Shown: positions 11,330-23,813, counted from the first letter of the stretch. The stretch is 64,000 nt of DNA from Mesostigma viride (GCA_009746045.1 RPFO01000154.1:6014646-6078645); one strand, 5' to 3'. The notes: a model not told the origin generated them from the letters alone. Program-made: numbers and translations.

Positions 11330-11710
11330 ATGAATTGAATTGAATTGAATTGAATTGTAACATAACTCCGTTGGGAGTATATGTAGCACATAGCCCCTGA
11401 GAGGGGGGCACATGGCCTATCATACATCCTAAGCTACTTCCTGCAAGGGTGGGGATGTAAAGGACCCTTGCTCTAGGTGCACCAGGGCACTTGCATCCCC
11501 ATGATCTTCAAGCTATGCCCAGCGAAGGGGGAGCCTGTCATGGGGGGGAAGATCAGCATAGCTATACCAAAAAGCTAGGGCATGGCGTCTCAGCAGAGAG
11601 TTACTCCCTGCATGGGCACTGCATAATTAAATAAAGCTAGGCATCATCTGGAGGGTGGCTCATCATAGGCACACATGTACATGACTAAAAAAGGCTAGGC
11701 GATCACAATG
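11330..11710 (+). mobile_element. SINE-like repeat, inverted copy at 36.84-37.27 kb
   Basis: Begins with a (GAATT)5 run at about 11,333-11,356, then TGTAACATAACTCCGTTGGG, and continues for about 370 bp. This matches the reverse complement of 36,880-37,270 almost throughout (shared words include CCTATCATACATCCTAAGCT and GGTGGGGATGTAAAGGACCC). No ORF. The copy at 37 kb interrupts a LINE and is flanked by a short direct repeat, so the family is mobile. No Pol III box was identified, so the SINE label is tentative. Confidence 0.7.
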
Positions 11711-11764
11711 GCGAATGCAACGTACGTCGTTGTGCATCAGGTAAAAAAAAAAAAATTAATTACA

Positions 11765-11940
11765 ACATGCCTGGAGCCGTTGGGGGTTCAATTAGCACGT
11801 GACTGCGTCACGTGGGTGCCAATGCAGAGTAAAGGAACCTTCAACCCCTATACATAGTGAGAAAGGAGGGGGGGCGCCCAAGCTTCTCTCACTGCCACAA
11901 TTAAGCGGGCAGGCCACAGATGTTGGGGGGTCATGTAGCA
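11765..11940. repeat. Dispersed repeat, related copy at 22.29-22.45 kb
   Basis: Starts at a CACGTGACTGCGTCACGTG hairpin (11,798). It shares blocks such as GTGCCAA.GCAGAGTAAAGGAACCT and AGCTTCTCTCAC with 22,293-22,440. No ORF. Confidence 0.6.
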
Positions 11941-12039
11941 CACATTCCATGGACTGATGGGGGATAGATGTCGTAGGTAGCGGATGTAGATAGATTAGAC
12001 CGGTAGGACTGTTTGCACCCATCCATCCATCCATCGGGG

Positions 12040-12110
12040 TTAATCACTCTCCTGATGCTCCGTGACTCCCCAACGGGAGCACGAGTCTAATTAATTAATG
12101 GGGGTGGGTG
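12040..12110. repeat. Repeat end with hairpin CTCCCCAACGGGAGCACGAG
   Basis: CCGTGACTCCCCAACGGGAG-CACGAG followed by TTAATTAATTAA. The same block occurs at 16,015-16,050 and, inverted, at 23,312-23,372. All three abut a TTAATTAA tail, which looks like the 3' end of a short retroposon family. Confidence 0.6.
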
Positions 12111-12224
12111 GTGACACACTGAGCCGCGGGAATCTAATCTATGCTAGGCTGATCTACCGACAACAACCGCAATCCTATTGATTTTTATTTAATGAGTTTA
12201 CGCATAGTAACTGCGTCACAGTCG

Positions 12225-12476
12225 CGCGCGGCAGGGACGCCACCCGTGGACTTTTCGTGATGGACTCGGCATAGACATGTGCTACCCTAGACGTGACGGG
12301 CTCACACCCGGGCAGCCTCCTGCTTTGTCTGTGATATGGAGGCAGATGGTACGCAAGGATAGATGGCAAGTAGTGATGAAGGAGACCACCCCCAAGTCTG
12401 TGGGGGCTCCGAGTGTGACCGCATATGGAATTCATATCGATTCGCGGGCCGTGGTGCCCACAACCCTCATGCCGTA
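12225..12476 (+). mobile_element. LINE 3'-end fragment
   Basis: Matches 40,735-40,980 of the LINE at 35-41 kb over the C-terminal coding end (TGCTACCCTAGACGTGACGG, GGAGGCAGATGGTACGCAAG, ATGAAGGAGACCACCCCCAA) with scattered differences. It ends at TTAATTAATTAG, followed by the CACGTGAC...GTCACGT hairpin at 12,500. A 5'-truncated retrotransposition product. Confidence 0.85.
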
Positions 12477-12602
12477 ATTAATTAATTAGTTAATCAGTAG
12501 ACACGTGACTGCCGGCGTCACGTCAGTGAGCCATAGCGGGTCCTCAGTGGGAGGGGAATTAATTTATTAATTAATTAATCAATCAATTAACGGCTGAAGT
12601 TG

Positions 12603-12668
12603 GGTTCACGCCTTAAGTTGGGTTGACCCCAAGAAACCCTCGAACCCAACTTCAGGCGTGAATGCCTG
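12603..12668. other. 22-bp stem inverted repeat
   Basis: TTCACGCCTTAAGTTGGGTT (about 12,607-12,626) is inverted, with one mismatch, at about 12,647-12,666 (AACCCAACTTCAGGCGTGAA). The loop is about 20 nt. A partial extra copy of the left arm precedes it. Confidence 0.7.
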
Positions 12669-12679
12669 TATACTGAGAA

Positions 12680-12870
12680 AGACTGCCCATGCCATACAGT
12701 ATGGTCTGCCTCCCCGAATGTGAATGCCGGTCTGTCTGCCTCTGTCTGCCCGGCTTGACCCGCACCCCGCTTTGGGGCGACTCCGTCATGACTCCGTCAT
12801 GCCCGGGGTAGATGCGCGCGCGGGGCCGCGGTCGCGCGTGCCCGGCAGGGGGGTCCCCGCCAATGGGGGT
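12680..12870. repeat. GC-rich dispersed repeat, second copy at 18.46-18.64 kb
   Basis: About 180 bp shared with 18,460-18,640, including GCCCGGCTTGACCCGCACCC, an internal direct repeat GACTCCGTCATGACTCCGTC, and CGCGTGCCCGGCAGGGGGGT. The GC-rich tract continues to about 13,140 with a duplicated CGTGTCCTGG/GTGCGTGGG motif. No gene is called, although several frames stay open because of high GC. Confidence 0.8.
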
Positions 12871-13387
12871 GCCCGGCCGGGCCGTCGTCCCCCCAAAGCA
12901 CGTCTTTGCCGTGACCCCGCTTTCGGGGGACGGGGCGTCCGGCTCGGGGACCGGCGCGGCGCGGGTCTGGGCCTGGTCTGGGGACTCTCCCCGTCGCGGG
13001 TGGTGTCGCGGTCTGGGGACTGCCGTCGCGGTGCGAGGGGACGACCATGTGCGTGGGTCAGAAACCCCCCACGTGTCCTGGACGACGATGTGCGTGGGCC
13101 AGAAAACCCCCACGTGTCCTGGCGCCTGTCCTGGGCTGCGTGTCCTGGATCCAGGAATTTAGGAGACGCATTCATATTACCCACCCACAACCGACAGGTA
13201 TTTTAGGCGCAAGACACCGACACCACGGACGAGAATTCGCCGTTCACAAAAGAAAGCGACGGTCGTCAAAGAAATGGACGCGAAACGGATTCGGGAAGAA
13301 TGCCCTGCTCCGGCATTAGGAAGAGGATGCCGGAGGCCAGCGTGGCAGCGACGGGAAAGAAGGCAGAGCGGGCTATGGGCGTATCAG

Positions 13388-13705
13388 CAAGTCTCGAGTG
13401 GACACGTGTGTAGTACTCCTACACACAGATCTCGAGTGATTTATCTAGTACCAAATCCGAAAGGCTTGCATCACTCCCCGGAAAGGAGAACTTTTGCGGA
13501 TGACTGTAGGTGTAAGTTGGCGATGCCATGGTAACCGGAGACGTCCGTCCTATAGTCAGCGAAAGTTGGTGCGAGAGGTCCCCAGTTCGATTACGGTCGG
13601 ATTCACTTGCAGATCGCGTTTTTCCGCGTTTTCCGCGGCCCGGCCCTGAACGCAAACGGTTTTCACCTTTGCGGAGTGCCTGATCAGAAAAGAGTAGCCG
13701 GGCTG
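13388..13705 (+). repeat. Single copy of the 393-bp repeat family
   Basis: Matches the tandem units at 28.5-29.9 kb from GACACGTGTGTAGTACTCCT through TTTCACCTTTGCGGAGTG.CTGATCAGA. The tRNA-like box reads GTTCGATTA here instead of GTTCGATTC, which breaks the Pol III B-box consensus. It lies directly upstream of the recombinase-like gene. Confidence 0.85.
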
Positions 13706-13800
13706 GTTTGTTTCAGGCGCGCCCTCCCCCAACTGCTCCCCCAGCAGCAAACGGCGAGATATCGGAGGGCAGGCGCGAGTGCTTTGACTCGCGGAACCGC

Positions 13801-14585
13801 ATGACCCTTCAAACGTTGAGGCGATATCAATCAGCATGGAAACGTTTCTGTGCGTTTCATCACGCGACACCGGAGTATGCGGAGGGCTAGGAACACCTTT
13901 CTACAGTGGGGGCGGTCGAGCAGTATCTGGAAATCCGAAAAGACACGGAGGCAGATGTATAATGCACTGTGGTTTCTGAGCTGTGTGTGTCCGGTCCCAT
14001 GTTTCAAAGCACAACCTTACAAGTCTCTGCTGCTGCATCTGGGGCATCGGTCAGGCCGCAATTCACACGCTGTATTTCCCACTTTGTATTTGGATGCTGT
14101 CGTACCAATGTTTCACTCCGGTTGCAGGGGAAGGCCACCCTGGATAAGGTCCTGAACGCGTTGGCATTTTTTCGCACTAGGTGGTACTTCATCCATGCGA
14201 AGGGCACAGCCCCCGACCTGGGTGAACATGAGGGAATCAAGATTTACAAGGCATCTGCGTCATCGAGGTCCAAGGAGCGGGCCATTCCCGAGTAAGTGGT
14301 GGTGATACTACTCTCTTTGGACATCTGGTTTGCCATGCTTCTAGGGATGAATTTCTCTCTGGCGTTCATGGTTTGCATTGTATGAACGCGGTGTTCATTT
14401 TTTGTGGCAATGCCCTTGTGTTTTGGTGCCCTATTCAGGAACGCGTAGCAGGATGCAGCAAGGCATATCACCACGTTGAAGTACGGCGACGCAGAGTTCA
14501 GGGCTGCTAACCGGCATTTCCTCGAGCTGAGCTGCGAGGGCATGTTCGCGGACAGAGAGAGGCAACACCTTGCCAACCAGATGCG
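13801..14585 (+). pseudogene. Spliced recombinase-like gene with an in-frame stop
   Basis: Three exons join in one consistent frame. Exon A is 13,801-13,956 (ATG at 13,801; TLRRYQSAWKRFCAFHHATP), with a TAG at 13,888-13,890 and then EHLSTVGAVEQYLEIRKDTE before GTATAA. Exon B is 14,128-14,291 after a CAG acceptor (LDKVLNALAFFRTRWYF, GTAPDLGEHEGIKIYKAS), ending before GTAAGT. Exon C is 14,463-14,585 (HITTLKYGDAEFRAANRHF, MFADRERQHLANQMR), ending before GTAAGA. The first segment resembles the helical core-binding domain of tyrosine recombinases (Crypton or DIRS type). This rests on pattern only, and the catalytic R-H-R-Y part is not seen. More exons may lie downstream (about 15,150-15,245). The stop implies a pseudogene unless readthrough occurs. 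Confidence 0.4.
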
Positions 14586-15249
14586 GTAAGAGTTTTCCCT
14601 AGCATGGCTATTACAATACCTTTCTGGCTAGGTTGGTGTCCTTGCATGGTGTCAACAGATATCTCTGAGCCTTCTGCAAGAACTTCAACAGCAATACTTG
14701 TAGTGCTTCCATGGTTTCTTATTATAGTGGTACATGGGTTGTGCTGTATCACCAAGTTCATAGCCTTGCAGGCTTTGTCCACAAGTTCAATTATCAAAGA
14801 GACAACCAGTCACAAGTTCAATTATGTTGGTTGTGACCTGATCATGGGTTTTGTGGCATTTATGCTTGCTTGGGTACAAAGATTTTCGTTATTGCCACGC
14901 CCGTCCCGACTTCCCCCCAATGCATACCCACCCAGAGCCGACTTCCTTGACAACCACCTTACTGCATTGCGCTCCATGGGGACGCGCAAGACCAACCTGC
15001 AACCTGCCATGCGTGTTCGCGCTGCAATACCATACTGAGCTGTACGCTGAGACTGCGGTCATGATCTCCATGGTGGATTCTAAACAGCTCCGTGAAGGCG
15101 ATGGCATGATACAGCATGTCAGGTGGTGGTGGATGGTTTGCAATGTCAGCACATGCCCCCGACTTGCAAGAGCCTCAACATGCGCAAGGAGTTCAAGGCC
15201 ATGCACAACGAGAAGTTCCCGGGCGCATTGGCCGAGGTTGATGTAGGAC

Positions 15250-16040
15250 GTGTTGGGTCGATTTAGGAGGTTGGTATCCAGGACGCATCGACCCTTCGCC
15301 GTGCATCTCAAAATGGCCGGGGTGCCTGAACTAATTGGTGATTGGGCACTGCTACATCATGCAGATTGTGCGTCTGCCATTGCAATTTCAGTGACCAGTA
15401 ACCGGGATTTCACTGCACATGTGTGCAGTTTTTTCATATTACAGTTTTTTCATACATAAGAGGCCCAGCAACCCGGCCAGATTGAGATGCAGCATGTGCA
15501 TGTGGGGTGATGATGTATTGCCTACTGAATACAGTTATGATCAATGTCATGCAAGTGTCGGTGTATCTTTTGTAGTGTATTAAATGAGATAACTATATGT
15601 TGGTTGTCTCATTTTCCCACTAATGTATGTAAAGTCATTCATGCTACACAACAAGACAGGGCAGGGACACCTGTCCAATTCTCTCACCCCGTCTCTCATG
15701 CATTGCCAAATATCATTAGGAGGCAGGGCTGGCACGCCACAGGTAATATAAAAAGCTACTCACTAGCTAGGAGAGGCCGCGCACGGCATCCACTGTGAGT
15801 GCAGTAGTCAGAATTAATAAATTCTCAATTTGAACAAAATGTGATGCATGTCCGGCCATAGGCCATAGGTAGGGAGTATACATTTTCTCATTGATAAACG
15901 GGTGTAAACTCTTGCTGTCTCATCATCATGTTATGCTTCATGTCATGTTATGTTTCATGTATATATTGTCTCCTTGATATATATTCACACAGGGGTTAAA
16001 AGCACTTCGGTGTTCCGTGACTCCCCAACGGGAGCACGAG
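15250..16040. other. No gene seen
   Basis: AT-rich sequence with short open stretches but no splice-consistent coding signal. It ends in the repeat end described at 12,040 (second copy 16,015-16,050). Confidence 0.5.
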
Positions 16041-16049
16041 TTTAATTAA

Positions 16050-16093
16050 TTAATGAATGAATGAATGAATGAATGAATGAATGAATGAATGAA
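16050..16093. repeat. GAAT tetranucleotide tract
   Basis: About ten copies of ATGA/GAAT directly after a TTAATTAA tail. This fits a retroposon 3' microsatellite tail. Confidence 0.9.
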
Positions 16094-16303
16094 TTAATGT
16101 ATTAATGTATATATTCCCCCCCAAAGTTAAATACAACCATGGTATTGCATGGTTGTATTGCACCTGGACAGTGTTGCGCGTGCTTATCAATTAATTAACT
16201 TAAGTTAAAGACTTGAGTAAGCGAATTGATTGACGTCAGGTCATCTTTCCATGCACCAAAAAATGGATGAATGTAGTAAAAGTTAAGCACAATTGGCTAT
16301 ACG

Positions 16304-17420
<1,117 letters not shown>

Positions 17421-17430
17421 TGCGTGTATG

Positions 17431-17774
17431 ATAGGTAGGTAGGTAGGTAGGTAGGTAGGTAGGTGGGTGGGTGGGTGGGTGGGTGGGTGGGTGGGTGGGT
17501 GGGTGGGTGGGTGGGTGGGTGGGTGGGTGGGTGGGTGGGTGGGTGGGTGGGTGGGTGGGTGGGTGGGTGGGTGGTGGGTGGGTGGGTGGGTGGGTGGGTG
17601 GGTGGGTGGGTGGGTGGGTGGTGGGTGGGTGGGTGGGTGGGTGGGTGGGTGGGTGGGTGGGTGGGTGGGTGGGTGTGGGTGGGTGGGTGGGTGGGTGGGT
17701 GGGTGGGTGGGTGGGTGGGTGGTGGGTGGGTGGGTGGGTGGGTGGGTGGGTGGGTGGGTGGGTGGGTGGGTGGG
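17431..17774 (+). repeat. GTAG and GGTG tetranucleotide arrays
   Basis: GTAG x8 (17,431-17,462) grades into about 78 copies of GGTG with single-base phase slips near 17,573, 17,621, 17,674 and 17,721. It abuts the GGTGAG array, so the compound tract is about 1.47 kb with all G-rich units on the plus strand. Confidence 0.98.
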
Positions 17775-17945
17775 TAGATGCATTGGCCAGGGTAAATGCA
17801 CTATTATAACGTCAAAAAACGAATATATGACGAATTTTACTGTACCCGCCAGTGCCGAGGCATAATTAAGAATGCTGATGACTGAGCCAAAAGTTGCCAC
17901 TAAGTCGTCGAAGGCAGGCAGATACATTCCAGGCGCATAGGCTCT

Positions 17946-17980
17946 CGATATCAAGGCCGACATCATTGGCCTTGATATCG
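17946..17980. other. Perfect 13-bp inverted repeat
   Basis: CGATATCAAGGCC and GGCCTTGATATCG separated by 9 nt. Function unknown. No gene starts nearby. Confidence 0.8.
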
Positions 17981-18459
17981 ATAAGTCTGTTCGTATACAC
18001 GTATTTGATAACCGCATTGTTGTGGATACACAGTATTACCCTTGAAGCTGGAAGTCCTAGATCTGGGGTGTCGAAGCCGACACTTTCTTGTCATCTTCTG
18101 CCACTAATTCGCGCCACTGGTCTGGAGATCATTTGCATGCATGTAGTCTGAATATAAGCACATACGTGCGTCGTCGATAATGAAAAATTACGGATATGGA
18201 ACAGCAACAGAAGTGCGCGAAATAAAAAACAATTTTAGCAAGTACGCTCAACACCATCTTCTTACTTGCGAGGGTTTTTTATTCGCGCTTGAATTGTATG
18301 CTGTTCTCATAGCCTTCTCGTAACTTAATCCTCTACAAATGAAATTTTCTTCGTCGTGGACTGCAGATTGAATATACCCGCATGGTCTAAAAGCCGTAGC
18401 TGGGATTCCGCATTTTCATGTCATTCATGTCATGCGTCTTAGCAACAATTTATGAGATA

Positions 18460-18640
18460 GACTGCCCATGCCATACTTGGTCTGCCTGCCCGAATGTCTG
18501 TCTGCCTCGGTCTGCCCGGCTTGACCCGCACCCCGCTTTGGGGCGACTCCGTCATGACTCCGTCATGCCCGGGGTAGATGCGCGCGCGCGGCCGCGGTCG
18601 CGCGTGCCCGGCAGGGGGGTCCCCGCCAATGCCGTGACCT
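18460..18640. repeat. GC-rich dispersed repeat, second copy
   Basis: Copy of 12,680-12,870 with small indels. It ends abruptly at CCAATGCCGTGA before a T11 tract. Confidence 0.8.
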
Positions 18641-18669
18641 TTTTTTTTTTTGCCGTGACATTACGTAAT

Positions 18670-18960
18670 TAATGATTTGTCATATCCTTTAATGATTTGT
18701 CATATCCTTACATTGTATCCTGCCCATGTGCGGCGTGGGATTCAACTAACTAACTATAACTAACTAACAAACATTGTATCCGCGTGGGATACAACTGACT
18801 GACTGACTGACTGACATTGTATCCGATTTGTGTCAGCAAGCAACAAAGACTTGCTATGATGGCGTGGGAATCCACTTGTCATATCCTTACATTGGATCCT
18901 GCCCATGTGCGGCGTGGGATTCAACTAACTAACTAACAAACATTGTATCCGCGTGGGATC
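18670..18960. repeat. Imperfect direct repeats with CTAA/CTGA tracts
   Basis: CATATCCTTACATTGTATCC and TGCCCATGTGCGGCGTGGGA occur at about 18,700 and 18,885. They are separated by CTAA and GACT short tandem tracts and repeated ACATTGTATCCGCGTGGGAT words. Non-coding. Confidence 0.75.
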
Positions 18961-19078
18961 TGTGCTTCAGGCAAAAAGAAGAAGTACCCAGCCGGCAGCC
19001 AGGAAATTAGCTTCTTCCCACGCCTGACCTTGAGTCCATACTAATTATAAAATGCATGAACGAAAATGCGTACTACTA

Positions 19079-19559
19079 CTAAGACCCGGTCTATACGAAT
19101 TTTATTAAAAAGGTTGGGCTCAAGTCACCGTGGACGGAGGCATACGGCGCGTGTGGGGAACAGTACGAAGACGTTATAAGGTGGACGGCAAAATCTTACA
19201 GTCGAGATTCTCCCGCCAACTTTATGTTATGTTGCCGAGTAGCCCATTATATTTTTAACGTGATTTTTAATGACCCCCCTTAAAATGCGCTGATTTATTA
19301 AAAATCGGACCCATTTTAACTTGAACTAGGTACCGCCGTACCCAGTTCGTACACAGCGGTTCCACCACCTAATTTTCGGGCGGTTATGGGAGTTACGTTA
19401 GCGTTACGCGATCCGATCTTGCTACGGCCGCATCGATCCCCGCCTTGATGGCTTGCCTCGAGGAGCACCGCAAGATGAAAAATTGGCAAGATCGAGCCGT
19501 CCACGTGTAAATTTGTGCCCTTAAGCTTTTTAATAAAAGTCGTATAGACCGGGCCTTAG
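19079..19559. mobile_element. Non-autonomous element with about 40-bp terminal inverted repeats
   Basis: The left end CTAAGACCCGGTCTATACGA continues with ATTTTATTAAAAAGGTTGGG. The right end, inverted, reads CTAAGGCCCGGTCTATACGA then CTTTTATTAAAAAGC. The element is about 480 bp with no ORF that matches a transposase. A clear target duplication was not found, so the superfamily is open. Confidence 0.75.
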
Positions 19560-19874
19560 GTAATGGTACTAAAACTCAACTACAGTTTGTTATCGAAAAA
19601 ATATATGTCACGTGAGATAACGGTGGCGGGTGTCAGCCATTGTCAGCGTTGACTGTTGAGGGCAACGTCAGTTGAATGAGCTGTACATGTTGAATGTCCC
19701 GCGCAGCCACGTCGCAACAGAAAGCCACTTATCAGTTATCACCACCACCGATACATGAAGACGTGCAGTCCAAAGGGATATTTATGCCAGGGATATTTAT
19801 TGGAATAAACATACACCTATTTACCTGGAAAGGGATAGTTATGCCAGGGCACTTCGGGATTTCTTACTTGTGAC

Positions 19875-21482
19875 ATGAGCACGATGGACGCCCTCAGAAT
19901 GGAGAAGGAAACTAACCATCGTTTGCTGCGAACGTCGATGGACGCCCTCACAATGGAGAAGGAAAGAAGCCAATATCCTTTGCTGCGGACGAACTCGACG
20001 ATGGACGCCCGGGCGCCCGGGACGACCCTCAGAATGGAGAAGCTGGAAAGAAACCATCCGGATGCCTTGCTGCGGACGACCTCGGCCCCGACACTGCAAG
20101 TCCCTCGCCCCGGCAGTTTTCTAAAGAAATTCAACTTAATTAATGAGCTACCAAACCCAATCGCAAGCTGGCTACGGCACCGGCATAGTGTCAGCAATCA
20201 GGCTTGCAATTTTAGGGACTGTGCCTGCAGAAGTGTCATGGCCTGCACACCGGCAGTGCCTGCAGATCAAGCGTGCGACTCGAGGGCTGCGTCGGGAGGT
20301 GAGACCTACCCACGTCCCGTATCTCGCATCCTTGAAGCGCCGAATCCTCGGAGCAGCCCCCGCTGGCAATGCGGCGCCCCAAATATTAGCGAGGGCGCAT
20401 GCGCTCCAATTGCAACGTCCGGCAATCCCGGATATGTCAATCCGGATATGTCAATCCGCGAACTCGCCGAGAAGGAAGTCTTAATATCGGAGGCCGACGT
20501 CCGGCTCATCAGACAGAGCTGGGCAGTCATCTGCGACCAGGTGGACTCGCCGATGGACTTCGGAATGGCTTTCTATGACCACCTTTCCAAGCTGGCACCG
20601 GAGGTTGTCCACCTTTTCTCAGTACAACGGTATGTGCCAGTTTGAACCGTCTCATCTGCCACCGCATGTCACCCGCATGTCACAGACCGGCCAGCACAGG
20701 ATGTAAGGTCATGCCATGTCCAGTAGTAATCGTTGTCTCTCCCTTCCTGAACCTAGGATGCTTCCCATGCCGGTGTCCGCCTTGTGTCCATAGGCTGCGC
20801 AACTGGACTTGACTGTGCTGCATATATATGAACTGTGCCCATCTCACCTCCGTAATTAATCATTCTCAATGAATATATATGAATGCCCATTTCCTTTTGT
20901 GTTAATTCTCATGTTTCCTCGGGGTTTTTTGTCATGCTCTCTTCTGTATTCCTCTGTCTCCCGCCCCCCCCCCCCCTCCCGTTAGTCCCGTATGAAAACT
21001 CTCAAATAAACGAAGGAAAGTTATAAAGTGATCGAATAATTAATTTCTAATTAATTAATTAATTAATTAATTATTACACATTAAGTCCCGGGGCTCTGGA
21101 CTGACTTAGGGATGAACTTCACAAACTGAAACAAAGTAAATGAATTAATCAACCCTTGCCTGCCCTGCATGGGTGTTTACATTCTTTTTGGTTTTTTTTT
21201 GGGGGGGGGGGTTGATTCTCCAGGTGCACCCAGGCAATGTCATTTGTGCTCATGGTCAAGCACATCGTGGCATTGCTGGAGCACAACTCACTGCTCACGG
21301 AATCGCTCGAAAAGTGCGCGCACCGCCACATCCAGTACGGCGTGCTGCCTCAGCACTTCCCGGTTGTGGGCGAGGCCCTAGTAATGACTCTGGCGGAGTT
21401 CCTGGGTGCGGACAAGCACCTGGACATCTCGGTCGCGCGCGCGTGGGAGCACCTGTGGAGCATCGTGAGCGAGGTGCGTTGA
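19875..21482 (+). CDS. Globin (3-over-3 type) with a repeated N-terminal extension
   Basis: Exon 1 is 19,875-20,629, ending CAACG before GTATGT. Exon 2 is 21,224-21,482 after TCTCCAG; the split codon CG|G keeps frame, giving about 337 residues. The globin domain is at about 200-337. Helix A/B has VRLIRQSWAVI and FGMAFYDHL, then APEVVHLF with the conserved CD1 Phe (about 248), Gln255 in the distal (E7-like) region, AHRHIQYGV with proximal His287, PVVGEALVMTLAEFLG, and ARAWEHLWSIVSEV near the end. The Gln at the distal position and the short CD segment recall flavohaemoglobin and other single-domain microbial globins. Expected role: haem binding with O2 or NO chemistry. The first ~75 residues hold three imperfect copies of a (T)MDALRMEKE...LLRT unit. 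The middle part (about 80-195) is Cys/Pro/Ala-rich and unrecognised. Translation stops at TGA 21,480, but a GTGCGT donor at 21,474 could add a C-terminal exon. A possible initiator lies among several ATGs near 19,875. Confidence 0.8.
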
Positions 21483-22290
21483 GATGCAAAATGTGAAAAT
21501 ATTTGTCAGGCTGCCACACTCTCAAACTAGTTTGTGTATTAAGCTTGGATGGAACATGGGAGTATATCCGACGCTCAAGGTACTAAGAATGTGTGAGTCT
21601 TGCACGTGCGGGGTGTGTTCCGAATGCGGCCATCGGGTCTAGAAGCAATTGCAATGCCATGCATGGTCTACATATTGTCTGTTGCTGCCAGTAATTGTAT
21701 TATTATGGTGTGCTTGACTGCCCATTGTTGCAAATGCATGTCACGGCATTATTAGGTTTTCTTTTGGTTTTCTTCAAGTCTCTAGAATAATTCACACGCC
21801 TATGTGACGGTGATACTTCCACGTATGCTGGGTGCAGATCATGTTGAAAGAAATTGCGCGGGTCAAGATGCAGCCTTGCGCCCCCTGCGTGGCAGGGGCC
21901 ACCTGCCCCAGCAAGATCGATGTTGGTGAATTCTCGCCCTAGGCAAACCGGGCTCACTAGATCAGACCTCTTTGGGCGTTAAAGAGTGTTGCTCATGCGC
22001 ATTCATACTATCTGCCTTTTTTGGCATTTTCAGGCACACTATGTCCTTTTTGTCCGTGTCCGTGACTTGTATACGGTCGAATGCCGGCAGAGCTGGTCAT
22101 GTCAGCCCTGTTGGTCTTCCACCGTAGAAGCTTAGGGTTCGCTATGGAGCCACACCTGCATGGATTGCAGTGAGCAGATTGAGGAAAACAATCCACTGCA
22201 AACTCGCCTTTTGGAGCGGTCAGGCGTGGTGCCAAGGGTCCCTGGTCTAGCCTGACATTGATCTAGTAGAAGCATGATATAAGATTAGTA
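21483..22290. other. 3' flank of the globin gene, no gene seen
   Basis: No splice-consistent coding signal. A downstream globin exon cannot be excluded. Confidence 0.4.
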
Positions 22291-22292
22291 TA

Positions 22293-22445
22293 GAAGCATG
22301 TGACAGCGTCACGTGCAGGGTGCCAAGACATAGTAAAGGAACCTCCAAATCCTAAACACAACCAGGAGGGAGGGTGCCCTCAACTAGCACGCACTACTAG
22401 CTTCTCTCACAGTCTGCCACATACAAGTGGGAGTCTGAGCTCGCT
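22293..22445. repeat. Dispersed repeat, related to 11.77-11.94 kb
   Basis: Starts at CATGTGACAGCGTCACGTG and shares AGTAAAGGAACCT and AGCTTCTCTCAC blocks with the 11.8-kb copy. Confidence 0.6.
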
Positions 22446-22479
22446 CCGCAAGTTAGGCTGCGGTAGCAGAGCGGTCGGC

Positions 22480-23590
22480 GCCTAAGGCTTGAGTACTGGC
22501 AACTTAGGCTTCAATGTCCCTACTAGGAGGACATGTACAGGTGGCAGTCAAATAGCCGTTGTTGTATTGTGCTGAGGTGGAATGTGGACGGAGATTACTT
22601 ATAATGGAGGTATTTGTGAAGGGCGAAGGGCTGAAGTCCTTGTTTCAAGTGGAAGATTCAGTCCATGGACAACACTTCATGTGAGATACTTGTGCTGCTT
22701 GGCTGGGAAGCTACGCTGCCAAGTATCTGAACGAGAAGCTCTACTATTGGACATTCGCAGATTGTGGAAATCTCGCTGAATCGTTCCTAGTAGTGTGCTC
22801 ACGGACGCAACGACCTGTCATGAGAACGGGTTTGTGTGATTTGCCCTGTACGGATGAAAGGCACACAACCAGTGGGCTCCAGGTTCTATATATACTTCTA
22901 GTTATCCATTGGTCTTTTCGTAGGATAGAGCTTTGACATGGCTCTGTATATAGTTTTATAGCTGGGCGTTTGCTTTGGTTTAAGTGATTTCACTCTGCTG
23001 TCAGTACTTATATTTTTAATATATACTTCTATACATAGTTGTTTTGTCGTGGTCTCTCTTGTTAGCGTTGGCTTTGTTTATTTTTACGTGGGTGCCTTTA
23101 CTCTGATGTAAGTATTTATATTTTTTAATATATACTTCTTCTAGCTCGGTGTGGCTATAACGACCGCACACTTGGAGTGTGCTGGTCACGTGCAGTTGGC
23201 TACGCCTCAAAGGGTCATTTCAGCACAGCCTTAGTGTCAGACTGATAGTTTCAGGTACTTTGATCGAGATGCCACACTGGGCTGGCTAACTTGTATGTTG
23301 GTTATAAATCATTAATTAATTGATTAAACTCGTGCTCCCGTTGGGGAGTCACGGAGCACCGAAGTGCTTTTAATCATCCCTGTATGTGCACAACAGGAAG
23401 AAAGGGCAGAGACCCCCTTTCTCCTTCATGCCAGAGGCATGCCACAGCTGCAATCAGACACGGTAGACAATCCGGCAAGTTCTGTGGGTGCAATAAGACC
23501 CATCAGTGAGCATATCATATCAAGGGGGTTATGAATCATGTGGAGAGTCTTGAGTGGATTTGGCAGGATTCCAGATGGCAACCTTACTGT
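22480..23590. other. No gene seen, AT-rich
   Basis: Contains two related AT-rich blocks (TATTTTTAATATATACTTCT near 23,010 and 23,110) and, at 23,312-23,372, the inverted copy of the CTCCCCAACGGGAG repeat end. Confidence 0.5.
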
Positions 23591-23595
23591 ACAGT

Positions 23596-23745
23596 AAGCT
23601 ATAAGTAATAAGTACTTGCGTGTCATGGGCATGGGCATGCATGCCACGGAGTATTATGCTAATCTCATTAGAAAAATTATTACACGAAGTAAGTACTTGT
23701 GTGTCATGCGCATGCCACGGAGTACTAATTATCTAATCTCATCAG
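23596..23745. repeat. AGTACTTGCGTG...CACGGAGTACTA repeat, two copies
   Basis: AAGTACTTGCGTGTCATG...GCATGCCACGGAGTATTA, then a second copy about 95 bp on. Related copies occur at about 43,850-43,925 and 57,683-57,725. The unit is an imperfect palindrome (AGTACT at both ends). Confidence 0.7.
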
Positions 23746-23813
23746 AAAAATAAATACATACAAGAAAGTTACAAATACCGTCTACATCATGCCCCAACTA
23801 TATCAAGGATTTC

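Noticed and set aside
22450-22530. tRNA-like stretch (GCGGTAGCAGAGCGGTCGGCGCC...)
   Set aside because: It has a D-arm-like start, but no proper T-arm or acceptor stem pairing was found, so no tRNA gene is called.
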